64,000 nucleotides of DNA from Janthinobacterium sp. GTDB lineage: Bacteria; Pseudomonadota; Gammaproteobacteria; Burkholderiales; Burkholderiaceae_D. Below are positions 35,161-45,362 of this stretch, in pieces. The notes below the pieces were generated by a model that saw only the letters and a list, made by a program, of their open reading frames with translations, was not told the origin of the DNA and did not search any database. The position numbers were made by a program, and so were the translations under genes. Position 1 is the first letter of the stretch, and each line of letters starts with the position of its first letter. The stretch lies in contig NZ_RFSK01000023.1 in the NCBI RefSeq assembly GCF_009923995.1, forward strand, positions 1 through 64,000, written 5' to 3'.

Positions 35161-36423
35161 ATGAAAGCCACCATGATTTCACTACATGATTGCAATGCGC
35201 GCGACCTGGACGACCCGCTGGCGCCCCTGCGCCAGCAGTTCGACCTGCCCGCCGGCGTGATTTACCTCGATGGCAACTCGCTGGGCGCCCGTCCCAGGGC
35301 AGCCCTGGCGCGCGCCCAGCAAGTCATCACGGCCGAATGGGGCACGGACCTGATCCGCAGCTGGAACACGGCCGGCTGGTTCGACTTGCCCAAGCGCCTG
35401 GGCGACCGCCTGGCGCCACTGCTGGGCGCCGGCACGGGCGAAGTGGTGATCACCGACACCACCTCCGTCAACCTGTTCAAGGCCCTGGCAGCCGCCCTGC
35501 AGATGCAGGCCACCGATCCTGCACGGGCAGCGCGGCGCCTCATCGTCAGCGAACGCAGCAACTTCCCCACCGACCTGTACATGGCGCAAGGCCTGGCCGC
35601 CTGGCTCGACCGTGGCTACCAGCTGCGCCTGGTCGACAGTCCCGAAGAACTGGCGCAAGCCATCGACGCCGATTGCGCCGTCGCCATGCTCACGCACGTG
35701 AATTACCGCACCGGCTACCAGCACGACATGGCCGCCATCAGCAGCCATTGCCACGCGCAGGGCGCGCTGGCGCTGTGGGACCTGGCCCATTCGGCCGGCT
35801 CCGTGCCGCTGGACCTGAATGGCGCCGGCGCCGACCTGGCCGTCGGCTGCACCTACAAATACCTGAATGGCGGCCCCGGCTCGCCCGCCTTCATCTGGGT
35901 GCCGGAAAAGCACCAGGCACGCTTCCGCCAGCCCTTGTCCGGCTGGTGGGGCCATGCGGCGCCCTTCGCCATGGAACCGGGCTTCGCCCCGGCCGACGGC
36001 ATCGCCCGCGCCCTGTGCGGCACGCAGCCCATCGTCTCGCTGGCCCTGGTCGAATGCGGCCTGGAGATCTTCGCGCAAACGTCCATGGAAGCCATCCGCC
36101 GCAAGTCGCTGGCCCTGACGGACCTGTTCATCGCGCTGGTGGAACAGCGCTGCGCCAGCCATCCGCTGGGCCTCGTCACGCCGCGAGAACATGCGCGCCG
36201 CGGCAGCCAGGTCAGCTTCACGCATCCGCACGGCTATGCCGTAATGCAGGCACTGATCGCGCGCGGCGTCATCGGCGACTACCGCGAGCCGGCCATCATG
36301 CGCTTCGGCTTCACCCCCCTGTACACCAGCTTTGCCGACGTGTGGCATGCCGTCGAGATCCTGCGCGACATCCTCGACACGCAAGCCTACGACATCGCCG
36401 CCAAGCGCGATGCCGTCACCTGA
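35161..36423 (+). CDS. kynU: kynureninase
   Basis: 420 residues. A PLP enzyme that cleaves kynurenine to anthranilate and alanine. The PLP lysine is in [16 protein letters not shown]; the preceding [15 protein letters not shown] segment carries the Asp that contacts the PLP nitrogen. The opening [16 protein letters not shown] and the [23 protein letters not shown] end are family signatures. A second ATG five codons in (MISLHD) is also possible. It is followed eight bases later by kynA, forming a tryptophan degradation operon. Confidence 0.95.
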   Translation: MKATMISLHDCNARDLDDPLAPLRQQFDLPAGVIYLDGNSLGARPRAALARAQQVITAEWGTDLIRSWNTAGWFDLPKRLGDRLAPLLGAGTGEVVITDTTSVNLFKALAAALQMQATDPARAARRLIVSERSNFPTDLYMAQGLAAWLDRGYQLRLVDSPEELAQAIDADCAVAMLTHVNYRTGYQHDMAAISSHCHAQGALALWDLAHSAGSVPLDLNGAGADLAVGCTYKYLNGGPGSPAFIWVPEKHQARFRQPLSGWWGHAAPFAMEPGFAPADGIARALCGTQPIVSLALVECGLEIFAQTSMEAIRRKSLALTDLFIALVEQRCASHPLGLVTPREHARRGSQVSFTHPHGYAVMQALIARGVIGDYREPAIMRFGFTPLYTSFADVWHAVEILRDILDTQAYDIAAKRDAVT

Positions 36424-36431
36424 ACCATCCC

Positions 36432-37322
36432 ATGAGCGACGACAAGACTATGAACAAGGAAAACAGCAGCGGCTGCCCCATGCATGCGGGCGCCCAGCAA
36501 GGCGCCGAGTGGCATGGCGCGCAGATGGATTTCAGCGAATCCATGAGCTACGGCAACTACCTAGCGCTGGACCGCATCCTCACGGCCCAGCATCCGCTGT
36601 CGCCGAACCACAACGAGATGCTCTTCATCGTGCAGCACCAGACGAGCGAATTGTGGATGAAGCTGATGCTGCACGAAATGCACGCCGTGCGCGCCAACCT
36701 GCAAAGCGGCGATCTGGCGCCCGCCTTCAAGATGCTGGCCCGCGTGGCGCGCATCATGGACCAGCTGGTGCACGCCTGGGACGTGCTGGCCACCATGACG
36801 CCGCCGGAATACACGGCCATCCGTCCCTACCTGGGCGCCTCGTCCGGCTTCCAGTCCTACCAGTACCGCGAAATCGAGTTCATCCTGGGGAACAAGAACG
36901 CGGCACTGCTCAACGTGCACACGACGGCGCCCGAGACCTACAGAGTGCTCGATGCCGCCCTGCGCACGCCATCCGTCTACGATGAATCCATCAAGCTGCT
37001 GGCACGCAGCGGCCTGCACATCGCTCCCGAGCGCCTGGACGCCGACTGGACCCTGCCCACGGCAGCCGATGCCTCCGTCAAGGCGGCCTGGCTGGAAGTC
37101 TACCGCGACCCGTCGAAGCATTGGGCCCTGTATGAACTGGCCGAAAAGCTGGTGGACCTGGAGACAGCCTTCCGCTTCTGGCGCTTCCGCCACGTGACGA
37201 CGGTGGAACGCATTATCGGCTTCAAGACGGGCACGGGCGGCACGGCGGGCGTGAGCTACTTGCGCAAGATGCTCGACGTGGTATTGTTCCCTGAACTCTT
37301 CGCCCTGCGCACGGAGCTTTGA
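36432..37322 (+). CDS. kynA: tryptophan 2,3-dioxygenase
   Basis: 296 residues from ATG 36432, eight bases after kynU. A heme enzyme that opens the indole ring of tryptophan with O2 to give N-formylkynurenine. The substrate His lies in [15 protein letters not shown], and the axial heme His in [35 protein letters not shown] is the family signature. The [11 protein letters not shown] loop near the C-terminus closes over the substrate. The formamidase kynB, often in the same operon, is not seen. Confidence 0.96.
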   Translation: MSDDKTMNKENSSGCPMHAGAQQGAEWHGAQMDFSESMSYGNYLALDRILTAQHPLSPNHNEMLFIVQHQTSELWMKLMLHEMHAVRANLQSGDLAPAFKMLARVARIMDQLVHAWDVLATMTPPEYTAIRPYLGASSGFQSYQYREIEFILGNKNAALLNVHTTAPETYRVLDAALRTPSVYDESIKLLARSGLHIAPERLDADWTLPTAADASVKAAWLEVYRDPSKHWALYELAEKLVDLETAFRFWRFRHVTTVERIIGFKTGTGGTAGVSYLRKMLDVVLFPELFALRTEL

Positions 37323-37339
37323 TTTTACAAGGAGATTTG

Positions 37340-37885
37340 ATGTCGCCTCTCGTCCTGACCCTGGCCGGCCTGTGGAATTCCGGGCCGCAGCACTGGCAAA
37401 CCCGTTGGGAAGCGCGCCACCCGCAATGGTCGCGCGTGCCGCACGAGGAATGGCAGACGCCGGACAAGGATGCCTGGGTGGCGGAACTCGACCGCGCCAT
37501 CGCCGCCTGCGCGCGTCCGCCCGTGCTGGCGGCGCACAGCCTGGCCTGCGCGCTGGTGGCCCACTGGGCGGCCAGCGGCTCGCCGCACAGGATCGCCGGC
37601 GCCTTCCTCGTCGCCCCCAGCGACGTGGAAGCGCCCTCCTACCCCGCCGGCACAACGGGCTTTGCGCCCATGCCGCTGCAAGCCCTGCCCTTCCCCAGCC
37701 TGGTGGTCGCCAGCGGCGATGATCCCTACGTCAGCTTCGCGCGGGCACGCGCGTTTGCCGCCGCCTGGGGCAGCGACTTCACCCTGATCGGCGACGCCGG
37801 CCATATCAACGGCGATGCCGGCTACGGCCCCTGGCCGGAGGGCGAGCAGCTGCTGCTGGACTTCTGCGCCGCGCACCAGCCCTGA
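37340..37885 (+). CDS. RBBP9/YdeN-type serine hydrolase
   Basis: 181 residues from ATG 37340, with AAGGAG five bases upstream. It is an alpha/beta hydrolase of the RBBP9 (DUF1234) family: LTLAGLWNSGPQHWQTRWE at the start, nucleophilic Ser in AAHSLACAL, Asp in ASGDDPYVS and His in GDAGHINGDAGYGPW. Its substrate is not known. It begins 17 bases after kynA and very likely shares the kyn transcript. It is not the metal-dependent KynB, but it occupies the place where a formamidase could be useful. Confidence 0.8.
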   Translation: MSPLVLTLAGLWNSGPQHWQTRWEARHPQWSRVPHEEWQTPDKDAWVAELDRAIAACARPPVLAAHSLACALVAHWAASGSPHRIAGAFLVAPSDVEAPSYPAGTTGFAPMPLQALPFPSLVVASGDDPYVSFARARAFAAAWGSDFTLIGDAGHINGDAGYGPWPEGEQLLLDFCAAHQP

Positions 37886-37992
37886 GACGGCGGCGCACGC
37901 ACGTGCGCACGATAGGAGCATATTTGCCCACAAGTAAGAACGCAGGCAGAATCGTGGCCTTTCCATTGCGGCGCCCCGGCGCCAGCCCCACG

Positions 37993-40047
37993 ATGAAACG
38001 TCTGCTTTTGCCCTTGCTCCTCTGCTCCGCGCTGGCCCACGGCGCGCCTTTCTACGAAGGCAAGAGCCTCGCCCACCCCGCCATCGGCGCGTCACAGGAC
38101 AGCGGCCTCGATATCGCCTTCCTCAAGGAAAAAGACGGCGTGAATGGCTATTACTGCGAGTGCAAGAACGACAATGCTAAACCCGTCCTGCTCGACCGGT
38201 TCGACAGCGCCGTCATCCGTTCCGTCTTCTACGCCGCGCTGGACAAGGAGGGAGACGACAGCGTGCAAACCATGCTGGTGCTGTTTCGCCAGGGTGACAG
38301 GAATGGCTTGCGCGCCTACCGCTACCACCGCAGTTCCGGCAAGTACCGGCGCCTGGACGGCTTGCAGCCGGCATTGAACCGCATCGTGGCGCAGAGCGCC
38401 AATCCGAACGCAGGGCAAGTCAAGGCCGCGCTGGCGAAACTGGCGCCCATGGACTACAGCGTCGCCAGGGGCAGGAGCGGCAATGCGGATGTCGACGCCA
38501 TCGACCATACGCAAGGCACCGTCGTCGGCTACTACAGCGATGACGGCAAGCCCGTGGCGGCCGGCGGCAAGGACGCCATCACCTACAAGAAGACCTTCCT
38601 GAAAAAAGGTGACCATTACCTGACTGCCAGCTACACGCTGTACAGCGATGCGGGTGCGGGCATCCTGCCCAATTACCGGCTGTGGCAAGTGACGTGGGAA
38701 ACGGCGCCGCGGCAGTTCACGGGCAGCGAAGACGGCCCGTCCGTCATCTACAGCCTGGCCTGGGATGACGGCTCGGTGGTCGAACGGGGCCAGTACGCGA
38801 AAGGCAAGCGCCAGGGACTCTGGGTGCGCGAAGGCATGCACGAAGGCCGCGTCAAGGGCCATTTCGTCAACGGCCTGCAGGAAGGCCTGTGGCAATACGA
38901 CTACCCCAGGCAGAGCGAGAGCGGCATGTACCGGGCCGGCAAGCGCGAGGGCCGCTGGACGGTCGTCAACTATGCCGACGAAGAAGAGGTGACGGGCTTC
39001 GACACCTACGCGGGCGGCCAGCTGAACGGCCCGCACGAGCGCCGCATGGGCGGCAAGCTGCGCACACAGGGCAACTACGTCAACGGCTCGCGCCATGGGC
39101 CGTGGATCACGGAAGACGGCGACGGCAATTTCATCGATGGCTTGCGCGACGGACCGTGGAAGCTCAAGCTCAAGGACAAGGTCACGCAAGGCGTCACCTT
39201 CGTGCAAGGCAAGAAACAGGGCGAGGCGACCGATACGGATGCGCAAGGCGCGCTGCGCCTGCGCGACCATTACCAGGCCGGCGTGCTGGAGGGGCCGCGC
39301 ACGCGCTACCTGGGCCCGGCCGGCAAGGAGTACGTCGTCTACACGGCCACCTACCGCAATGGCCAGCTCGATGGCCGCGAACAGGCGTTCGACGACAGCG
39401 GCAAGGTCCTGCGTCTCGACACCTTGTGGGACAACGGCAAGAAGCAGGGCCTGGACGCGCGCTATTACCCGAACGGCAAGCCGGAACGCCTGGCCGTCAT
39501 CGACCAGGGCCGCCTGCTCACGCACCTGCGCGAATACTATGAAGACGGCCAGCTGCTCAACGACATCCACCGCTGCACCTTCAAGGAGTACGGCAGCACG
39601 CGCGACGACGTGTGCGAGTACCACCACATGTACTACCCGGACGGCAAGCCGCAGTACTACTACGCCTTCCAGTACGGCCAGCGCCAGGAGGGATACGAGA
39701 ACTACCCGAACGGCAAGCGCAAGACCGAACTGCTGGTCGACCGCGCCGCCGACACCTCCGTCTTCAACGCCTATTATGAAAGCGGCCAGCTCAAATGCAC
39801 GGAACCGCGCAGCGGCCACAGCACGCGCACCGTGAATGGCCAGACCATGATCAGCTACGCTTCGGCCGACCGCGACGGCGACAATATCTGCTACCACCCG
39901 AACGGCAAGGTGGCCAGCTTCTACACCTTCCGCAAGCGCGTGCTCGTCGAATGCGGCAAGCGCTACGACGACACGGGCAAGCAGACCTTCCCCGGCCCGG
40001 AAGGCTGCCCGCCCCCCAGGCAAGTGGACTATCCGATAGGACTGTGA
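37993..40047 (+). CDS. secreted MORN-repeat (YwqK-like) protein
   Basis: 684 residues from ATG 37993, with a signal peptide MKRLLLPLLLCSALAHGAP. The first 250 residues are an N-terminal region of unknown fold. From about residue 255 a long run of MORN_2-type repeats follows, recognised by recurring G-x-x-x-G-x-W and YYxNGKP/YxDG segments (for example GKRQGLWVREG, GLRDGPWKLKL, YYPNGKPERL, YYPDGKPQYYY, NYPNGKRKTE, YHPNGKVASF). Such repeats are beta-hairpin rows found in YwqK-family proteins, often labelled antitoxins without direct proof. It ends two bases before the LRR gene. Confidence 0.75.
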   Translation: MKRLLLPLLLCSALAHGAPFYEGKSLAHPAIGASQDSGLDIAFLKEKDGVNGYYCECKNDNAKPVLLDRFDSAVIRSVFYAALDKEGDDSVQTMLVLFRQGDRNGLRAYRYHRSSGKYRRLDGLQPALNRIVAQSANPNAGQVKAALAKLAPMDYSVARGRSGNADVDAIDHTQGTVVGYYSDDGKPVAAGGKDAITYKKTFLKKGDHYLTASYTLYSDAGAGILPNYRLWQVTWETAPRQFTGSEDGPSVIYSLAWDDGSVVERGQYAKGKRQGLWVREGMHEGRVKGHFVNGLQEGLWQYDYPRQSESGMYRAGKREGRWTVVNYADEEEVTGFDTYAGGQLNGPHERRMGGKLRTQGNYVNGSRHGPWITEDGDGNFIDGLRDGPWKLKLKDKVTQGVTFVQGKKQGEATDTDAQGALRLRDHYQAGVLEGPRTRYLGPAGKEYVVYTATYRNGQLDGREQAFDDSGKVLRLDTLWDNGKKQGLDARYYPNGKPERLAVIDQGRLLTHLREYYEDGQLLNDIHRCTFKEYGSTRDDVCEYHHMYYPDGKPQYYYAFQYGQRQEGYENYPNGKRKTELLVDRAADTSVFNAYYESGQLKCTEPRSGHSTRTVNGQTMISYASADRDGDNICYHPNGKVASFYTFRKRVLVECGKRYDDTGKQTFPGPEGCPPPRQVDYPIGL

Positions 40048-40049
40048 CG

Positions 40050-41075
40050 ATGACGCAAACAGGACAGCCGCTGCGCATCCAGAACCCCGAACGCATCGAC
40101 GCCGGGGCGATCCGCGCCGCCATCGCGGGCGGCCAGCAGGTGCTGGTGCAGTTCAACACCCTTGGCGAGCCGGAGCCGCTGCTGGCCGACCTCGACGCCC
40201 TGGCCGCCACTTGCGGCACGGCGCTGACCATCCGCATCTACGGTTACGATCCGAGGGTGTTCGATACCCGCATCCTGCGCGCGCTGCCGCACGTGGCCAG
40301 CCTGTCCATCGACTGCCACCGCAACGCGCTGTACCTGGAAACACTGGGCGAGCTGCGCCACCTGAAGCACCTGAGCCTGGGCGTGTACGAGCTGGCGCAA
40401 GCCGACATCCTGCAGCTGGATAATTTGCGCGGCCTCGAGTACCTGCATCTGGGCGAATCGGCCAAGAACAATATCGACCTGGCACCCCTGCGCCACTATA
40501 CGCACCTGGCCAGCCTGGTCATCGAGGGGCACCACCTGCACATCGACACCCTGGCCGGCCTGCCGGCGCTGCACCAGCTGTCGCTGTACCGCATCAAGAA
40601 CAAGGTGCCACTGGATTTCATCTCGGAGATGGCCCGTCTGGACAGGCTGCTGCTGCAACTGGGCGGCCGCGCATCGCTGGCGCACATCGAGGCGCCGCTG
40701 CTGAGGAAACTGGAAGTGATACGCGTGCGCGGCCTGGAAACGCTGGGCGACATCGGCCGCTTCCCCCTGCTGCAGGCGCTATGGGTGGAAGACCAGATCA
40801 AGCTGCGGCAGATCGCGCTGGGTGCCAATCCCGTGCTCGAACGCCTGAATCTGCATACCTGCAAGACGCTCGACAGCCTGCCCGGACTCGCCGCCTTGCC
40901 CGCCCTGCGCCAGTTGTCGGCGTCCGAGACCATGCTCGACATCGACGCCTTGCTGGCGCATGGCTTGCCCGCGTCCCTGACGCATGCGCGCCTGCGCACC
41001 GGAAAAAAAACGCGCGACGACACCATCGCGGCGCAGCTGGCGCAACTGGGCTACGAACCGGCGCGCCCTGGCTGA
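40050..41075 (+). CDS. leucine-rich repeat protein
   Basis: 341 residues. Leucine-rich repeats cover about residues 75-310, visible as successive segments such as LRALPHVASLSIDC, LGELRHLKHLSLGVY, LDNLRGLEYLHLGES, LRHYTHLASLVIEGH and LAGLPALHQLSLYRI. There is no signal peptide or membrane helix, so it is likely cytoplasmic. Its ATG lies two bases after the stop of the MORN-repeat gene, indicating coupled translation. The function is unknown; the pairing of two repeat proteins suggests joint ligand binding or an immunity-like role. Confidence 0.75.
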   Translation: MTQTGQPLRIQNPERIDAGAIRAAIAGGQQVLVQFNTLGEPEPLLADLDALAATCGTALTIRIYGYDPRVFDTRILRALPHVASLSIDCHRNALYLETLGELRHLKHLSLGVYELAQADILQLDNLRGLEYLHLGESAKNNIDLAPLRHYTHLASLVIEGHHLHIDTLAGLPALHQLSLYRIKNKVPLDFISEMARLDRLLLQLGGRASLAHIEAPLLRKLEVIRVRGLETLGDIGRFPLLQALWVEDQIKLRQIALGANPVLERLNLHTCKTLDSLPGLAALPALRQLSASETMLDIDALLAHGLPASLTHARLRTGKKTRDDTIAAQLAQLGYEPARPG

Positions 41076-41077
41076 AA

Positions 41078-42121
41078 TCAGCGGCTCGCCGCCAGCTTGC
41101 GCTGCCACAGCGCCACGTCGATCATGACACCGTCCGCGCCCGTGTTGCGGATGTAGACGCGGTAGCTGCCCTGCCCCATGTCGCCATCGAGGTAGGCCGT
41201 GCGCTCGTTGCGCTGCAGCCTGGCACCCTTGGCCATCTGGCGGTAACGCTCCACCACCGCGTCGAAACTGGCGTAGCTGCGCAACGCCACTTCCAGGTCG
41301 CGCGGCGGACGGCCTTCGGCCTGGTCCAGCACATTGTTCTGTTTCTTGCCCTTCAAGGTGAGCGGATAGGCAAACACGCCGGCGCCGGCCGAGGTCAGCA
41401 CGGTGGATTTGTCGAGCAGCAGCGGCAGCAGCGCCGGCGGGAACGCGGGCGGCAACTGGGCGCGGTTCCAGCCCGGCAGCGGCGGCTGCGCCAGCACATA
41501 TTCGACCGTGGCGATCTTCTGCCCGTCGGCGCCCGTCTCCTTGTCGCCCGCGATCAGCGCCAGCATGGGCGGCAGCTGCCTGGCCCAGGCCAGCAGGGGC
41601 GCCGCCTCGCCCACCAGCATGCCCTTGCGGTGAAACACCGTCAGCACCGTGTTCGGATCGGGATTGCAGACCTTGGCCAGCGGCTGGCCCTCCAGGCGGC
41701 AATGGCCGTTGACGAGGCCAAAGGCGATGATGGCACCGCGCTTGTCGAGCAGCATGGCGCCCCGCTCCCGGCCCTGGTTACGGTCATTCATCGACGCCAG
41801 CAGCTGGCGACCGTCGGGCAGCACGGTGCGCGTGGCATCGCGCTTTTCGCTGACCGCTTCGAGCGCCTGGGCCAGCAGCAAGTCATCGTCTTCCGTGTAG
41901 CTGCCGCGCGCATAGCCGAAGAAATCGAACAGGGCGGCGCGCACCTGCGGGTCTTCGCTCAGGCGCGGCAGGGGGCCGCCCGTCAGCAGCGAGGCCAGGC
42001 TTTTCGCGGCCGCCGGCGACGACGCCGTACTGGCGCTGGCCCAGGCAGGCTGAGAAAGGAAGCTGGCGGCCACCAGCAAGGCCCCGCCCAGGGAACGGTA
42101 AGTCGGTAAAGTGATATGCAT
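41078..42121 (-). CDS. exported protein of unknown function
   Basis: 347 residues from ATG 42121; the longer in-frame start is GTG and has no support. Residues 1-27 (LGGALLVAASFLSQPAWASAS) are a signal peptide. The mature chain contains QVRAALFDFFGYARGSYTEDDDLLLAQALEAV, LLDKRGAIIAFGLVNGHC and VLTVFHRKG segments. I do not recognise a family or catalytic motif. It is convergent with the LRR gene, with stops two bases apart, and divergent from the hydrolase gene at 42247. Confidence 0.7.
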   Translation of the reverse strand: MHITLPTYRSLGGALLVAASFLSQPAWASASTASSPAAAKSLASLLTGGPLPRLSEDPQVRAALFDFFGYARGSYTEDDDLLLAQALEAVSEKRDATRTVLPDGRQLLASMNDRNQGRERGAMLLDKRGAIIAFGLVNGHCRLEGQPLAKVCNPDPNTVLTVFHRKGMLVGEAAPLLAWARQLPPMLALIAGDKETGADGQKIATVEYVLAQPPLPGWNRAQLPPAFPPALLPLLLDKSTVLTSAGAGVFAYPLTLKGKKQNNVLDQAEGRPPRDLEVALRSYASFDAVVERYRQMAKGARLQRNERTAYLDGDMGQGSYRVYIRNTGADGVMIDVALWQRKLAASR

Positions 42122-42246
42122 GTTTCTGTCTGCCCGGGATCTACCCGTTATTCCGGCCACGCGTGGCGCGTCGGTGATTCTAGCATGGCGCCAGCGCCCA
42201 TGCCGTGCGCCTGGCGGGCGGCGTGCGCGGCGGCCTGGCTGCTATC

Positions 42247-42975
42247 ATGGCCGCAATGACGCCGCCTGCCCACGCCCTCCCCCTGCTTGTCCTCCTGCCC
42301 GGCATGGATGGCACGGGCCGGCTGTTCCAGCGATTTGACGCGGTCCTGGGCGCGCAGGCGGACATGGACAGCCTCGCCATCGCCTACCCGGCCACGCCGC
42401 TCGCTTATCCGGCGCTGGAAGCGTTCGTGCGCGAGCGCCTGCCGCGCGAACGGCCTTTCATCGTCCTGGCCGAATCGTTTTCCGGGCCGCTGGGCGCCGC
42501 ACTGCGTGCCGATCCGCCGCCCGGCATGCGCGCCCTGATCCTGTGCTGCTCCTTCGTGCGCAACCCGCGTCCCCTGCTGGCGCCGCTGCGCCACCTGCTG
42601 GAGCTGGTCCCGTTTGGCGCCATGCCCCGCTTCGCCCTGCGCCAGGCGCTGCTGGCCCCCTTCTCCACGCCGGACCTGGAGGCGGACCTGGCCGGCGCGC
42701 TGGCGCACGTGCCTCCCGGCGTGCTGCGCCAACGCCTGCGCGCCGTGATCACGGCCGATGCCACGCCGGCGCTGGCGCGCGGCAGCCTGCCCGTGCTGTA
42801 CCTGCGCGCCCGCCACGACCGCCTGGTGCCGCCGGCGACGGCCCTGCAGATACTGCGCCTGGCACCGGGTGCGCAACTGGTCGACATCGACGCGCCGCAC
42901 ATGCTGCTGCAGGCGGCGCCGGCCGCGGCCGCCGACGCGATTGCCGCCTTTTGCGCCAGCCTGTCAGCCGCGTAG
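42247..42975 (+). CDS. alpha/beta hydrolase
   Basis: 242 residues from ATG 42247 (ATG 42256 also possible; the earlier in-frame GTG is unlikely). It has the fold pattern LLVLLPGMDGTGRLFQRF (oxyanion region), nucleophilic Ser in IVLAESFSGPLGAAL, Asp in YLRARHDRLVPP and His in DIDAPHMLLQAAP. The G-x-S-x-G is changed to E-S-F-S-G, as in several small esterase groups. The substrate is unknown. Its last 12 bases overlap the convergent membrane protein gene. Confidence 0.75.
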   Translation: MAAMTPPAHALPLLVLLPGMDGTGRLFQRFDAVLGAQADMDSLAIAYPATPLAYPALEAFVRERLPRERPFIVLAESFSGPLGAALRADPPPGMRALILCCSFVRNPRPLLAPLRHLLELVPFGAMPRFALRQALLAPFSTPDLEADLAGALAHVPPGVLRQRLRAVITADATPALARGSLPVLYLRARHDRLVPPATALQILRLAPGAQLVDIDAPHMLLQAAPAAAADAIAAFCASLSAA

Positions 42976-43329
42976 ATAGCGGCTCAGGCGCACGCTGGCC
43001 AGCACGGCCAGCCAGCTCAAGCCACCCGACAGCACGCTGAAATAGAGGGCGCGCAGCGGATGCTGGGGCACCAGATAAACGAACACCGCCGCCCCCAGCA
43101 CGCCGCACAGCACGGGCTTCACCCGGCCATCCGGCAGCAGCGCCAGTAGCAGATTCGTGCCCGCGTACACATAGAACACCAGCAGCAAGGCCAGGCCACC
43201 GGCCACGCCGCGCGAACCCAGGCTGCCGAACAGCTGCGTGTACAGGAAAAACCCCAGCCAGCTCAGGGCAATAAACAGCAGGCAGCCCAGCACATGCGCG
43301 CCCAGGCCCGCCATCCAACGGATTTTCAT
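42964..43329 (-). CDS. small membrane protein, unknown function
   Basis: 121 residues with four hydrophobic helices, at about residues 8-30, 42-65, 72-88 and 93-112, and few charges outside the ends. There is no signal peptide beyond the first helix and no known family. It follows the htpG terminator on the minus strand and overlaps the end of the hydrolase gene by 12 bases. Frame, codon use and membrane topology support it as a real gene. Confidence 0.6.
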   Translation of the reverse strand: MKIRWMAGLGAHVLGCLLFIALSWLGFFLYTQLFGSLGSRGVAGGLALLLVFYVYAGTNLLLALLPDGRVKPVLCGVLGAAVFVYLVPQHPLRALYFSVLSGGLSWLAVLASVRLSRYLRG

Positions 43330-43340
43330 GATGCCCCCCT

Positions 43341-43381
43341 TAAAGAAAAAGCCGGCCCTTTCACGAAGAAAGGGCCGGCTT
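43341..43381 (-). terminator. intrinsic terminator after htpG
   Basis: On the minus strand GCCGGCCCTTTC and GAAAGGGCCGGC pair perfectly around TTCGT and are followed by TTTTTCTTT. It lies 23 bases past the htpG stop. Confidence 0.9.
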
Positions 43382-43403
43382 GGCTGCGTCTACAACAAGA
43401 AGA

Positions 43404-45323
43404 TTACTTCGCCGAATTGAGGAGCAATTCGTTCAGGCGTTTCACGAAACTGGCCGGATCGGCCAGCGAACCGCCTTCGGCCAGCATGGCCTGGTCGAAC
43501 AGGATGTTGGCCCAGTCGCCGAACTTGCCGCCTTCCGCGTCTTCATACTTCAGGCGCGTCACCAGCGGGTGGTTCGGGTTGATTTCCAAAATCGGCTTCG
43601 ATTCCGGCGCGCTCTGGCCCGCAGCCTTGAGCATGCGCAGCAGGTTGCCCGACAATTCGTTCTCATCGGCCACCAGGCAGGCTGGCGAATCGGTGAGGCG
43701 GAACGTCACGCGCACGTCCTTGGCCTTGTCGGCCAGGACCGTCTTCATCTTGCCCACCAGGTCGGCGTACGAGGTTTCCGTTTCTTCGTGCTCTTTCTTT
43801 TCCGCTTCGTCTTCCAGCGCGCCCAGGTCCAGGCCGCCCTTGGCGACGGAAACCAGTTCCTTGCCTTCGAAATCCTGCAGGAAGGACAGCATCCATTCAT
43901 CGACGCGGTCCGTCAGCAGCAGCACTTCGACGCCCTTCTTGCGGAAGATTTCCAGATGCGGGCTGTTCTTGGCGGCGGCGTAGTTGTCGGCCGTGACGTA
44001 GTAGATCTTGTCCTGGCCTTCCTTCATGCGCGCCACGTAGTCGGCGAACGAGGTGATTTGTTCGTCGCTGTCGTTGGCCGTCGAGGCAAAGCGCAGCAGC
44101 TTGGCCAGGCGCTCCTTGTTGGCCGCGTCCTCGCCGATGCCTTCCTTCAGCACCTGGCCGAATTCCTTCCAGAAGACGGCGTACTTGTCCTTCTTGTCCT
44201 GCTCGTCCGCGTTCGCCAGTTCTTCCAGCATGCCCAGCACGCGCTTGGTCGAGCCTTCGCGGATCACTTTCACGTCACGCGATTCCTGCAGGATTTCACG
44301 CGACACGTTCAGCGGCAGGTCGGCCGAGTCGATCACCCCGCGCACGAAGCGCAGGTAGGTCGGCATCAGCTGCTCGGCATCGTCCATGATGAAGACGCGC
44401 TTGACGTACAGCTTGATGCCGCCGCGCTTGTTGCGGTCCCACATGTCGAACGGCGCCTTGGCCGGGATGTACAGCAGCTGCGTGTATTCGCTGCGGCCTT
44501 CGACGCGGTTGTGCGTGTGCGTCAGCGGCGCCTGGAAGTCGTGCGACACGTGCTTGTAGAACTCGTCGTACTGCTCCGGCGTGATGTCGGCCTTGTTGCG
44601 GGCCCACAGGGCGCTGGCCTGGTTGACGGTTTCATATTCGTCCTTCAGGACGGTTTCCTTCTTCTCTTCGTCCCACTCTTCCTTCTGCATGACGATCGGC
44701 AGCGAGATGTGGTCCGAATACTTGCGGATGATGGACTTGATCTTCCAGCTCGACAGCAATTCGTCCTCGCCTTCGCGCAGGTGTAGGATGATGTCCGTGC
44801 CGCGCGACGGCTTGTCGATGGTTTCGATGCTGTAATCGCCCTCGCCGCTTGACTCCCAACGCACGCCTTCCGAGGCGTCCACGCCGGCGCGGCGCGTTTC
44901 GACGGTGATCTTGTCGGCGACGATGAAGCCCGAATAGAAGCCCACGCCGAACTGGCCGATCAGGGCCGCGTCCTGCTGCTGGTCGCCCGACAGCTTGCCG
45001 AAGAATTCCTTGGTGCCCGACTTGGCGATGGTGCCCAGGTGCGAGATCGCCTCGTCACGGGTCATGCCGATGCCGTTGTCGGAAATGGTGATGGTGCGCG
45101 CGTCCTTGTCGAAGCTGACCTTGATCTTCAGTTCGTGATCGTTGCCGTACAGGGCATCGTTATCGATCGCTTCGAAGCGCAATTTGTCGGCCGCGTCGGA
45201 CGCGTTCGAGATCAATTCGCGCAGGAAGATTTCCTTGTTCGAGTACAGGGAATGGATCATCAGGTGCAGCATCTGCTTCACTTCGGTCTGAAAACCCAGG
45301 GTTTGCTTTTCGGAAACAGCCAT
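43404..45323 (-). CDS. htpG: molecular chaperone HtpG (Hsp90)
   Basis: 639 residues, the usual length. The N-terminal GHKL ATPase domain shows [20 protein letters not shown], the ATP-binding [10 protein letters not shown] and the lid [15 protein letters not shown]. The middle domain has [22 protein letters not shown] and [18 protein letters not shown] with the catalytic Arg. The C-terminal dimerisation domain follows. HtpG remodels client proteins with DnaK under heat stress. A strong RpoH-type promoter precedes it and a terminator follows, so it is a single-gene heat-shock unit. Confidence 0.97.
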   Translation of the reverse strand: MAVSEKQTLGFQTEVKQMLHLMIHSLYSNKEIFLRELISNASDAADKLRFEAIDNDALYGNDHELKIKVSFDKDARTITISDNGIGMTRDEAISHLGTIAKSGTKEFFGKLSGDQQQDAALIGQFGVGFYSGFIVADKITVETRRAGVDASEGVRWESSGEGDYSIETIDKPSRGTDIILHLREGEDELLSSWKIKSIIRKYSDHISLPIVMQKEEWDEEKKETVLKDEYETVNQASALWARNKADITPEQYDEFYKHVSHDFQAPLTHTHNRVEGRSEYTQLLYIPAKAPFDMWDRNKRGGIKLYVKRVFIMDDAEQLMPTYLRFVRGVIDSADLPLNVSREILQESRDVKVIREGSTKRVLGMLEELANADEQDKKDKYAVFWKEFGQVLKEGIGEDAANKERLAKLLRFASTANDSDEQITSFADYVARMKEGQDKIYYVTADNYAAAKNSPHLEIFRKKGVEVLLLTDRVDEWMLSFLQDFEGKELVSVAKGGLDLGALEDEAEKKEHEETETSYADLVGKMKTVLADKAKDVRVTFRLTDSPACLVADENELSGNLLRMLKAAGQSAPESKPILEINPNHPLVTRLKYEDAEGGKFGDWANILFDQAMLAEGGSLADPASFVKRLNELLLNSAK

Positions 45324-45362
45324 TTTTACCTCATAGTCTTGTGGATGGGACGGATGCTACGG

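Noticed and set aside
35190-36431. Long plus-strand frame overlapping kynU and continuing into kynA
   Set aside because: The part before 36432 is a frame-shifted reading of kynU. KynA homology starts at 36432.
38092-40023. Large minus-strand frame opposite the MORN-repeat gene
   Set aside because: It has low-complexity Ala/Val/Arg composition typical of antisense reading of GC-rich codons and no family features; the plus frame has a signal peptide and repeats.
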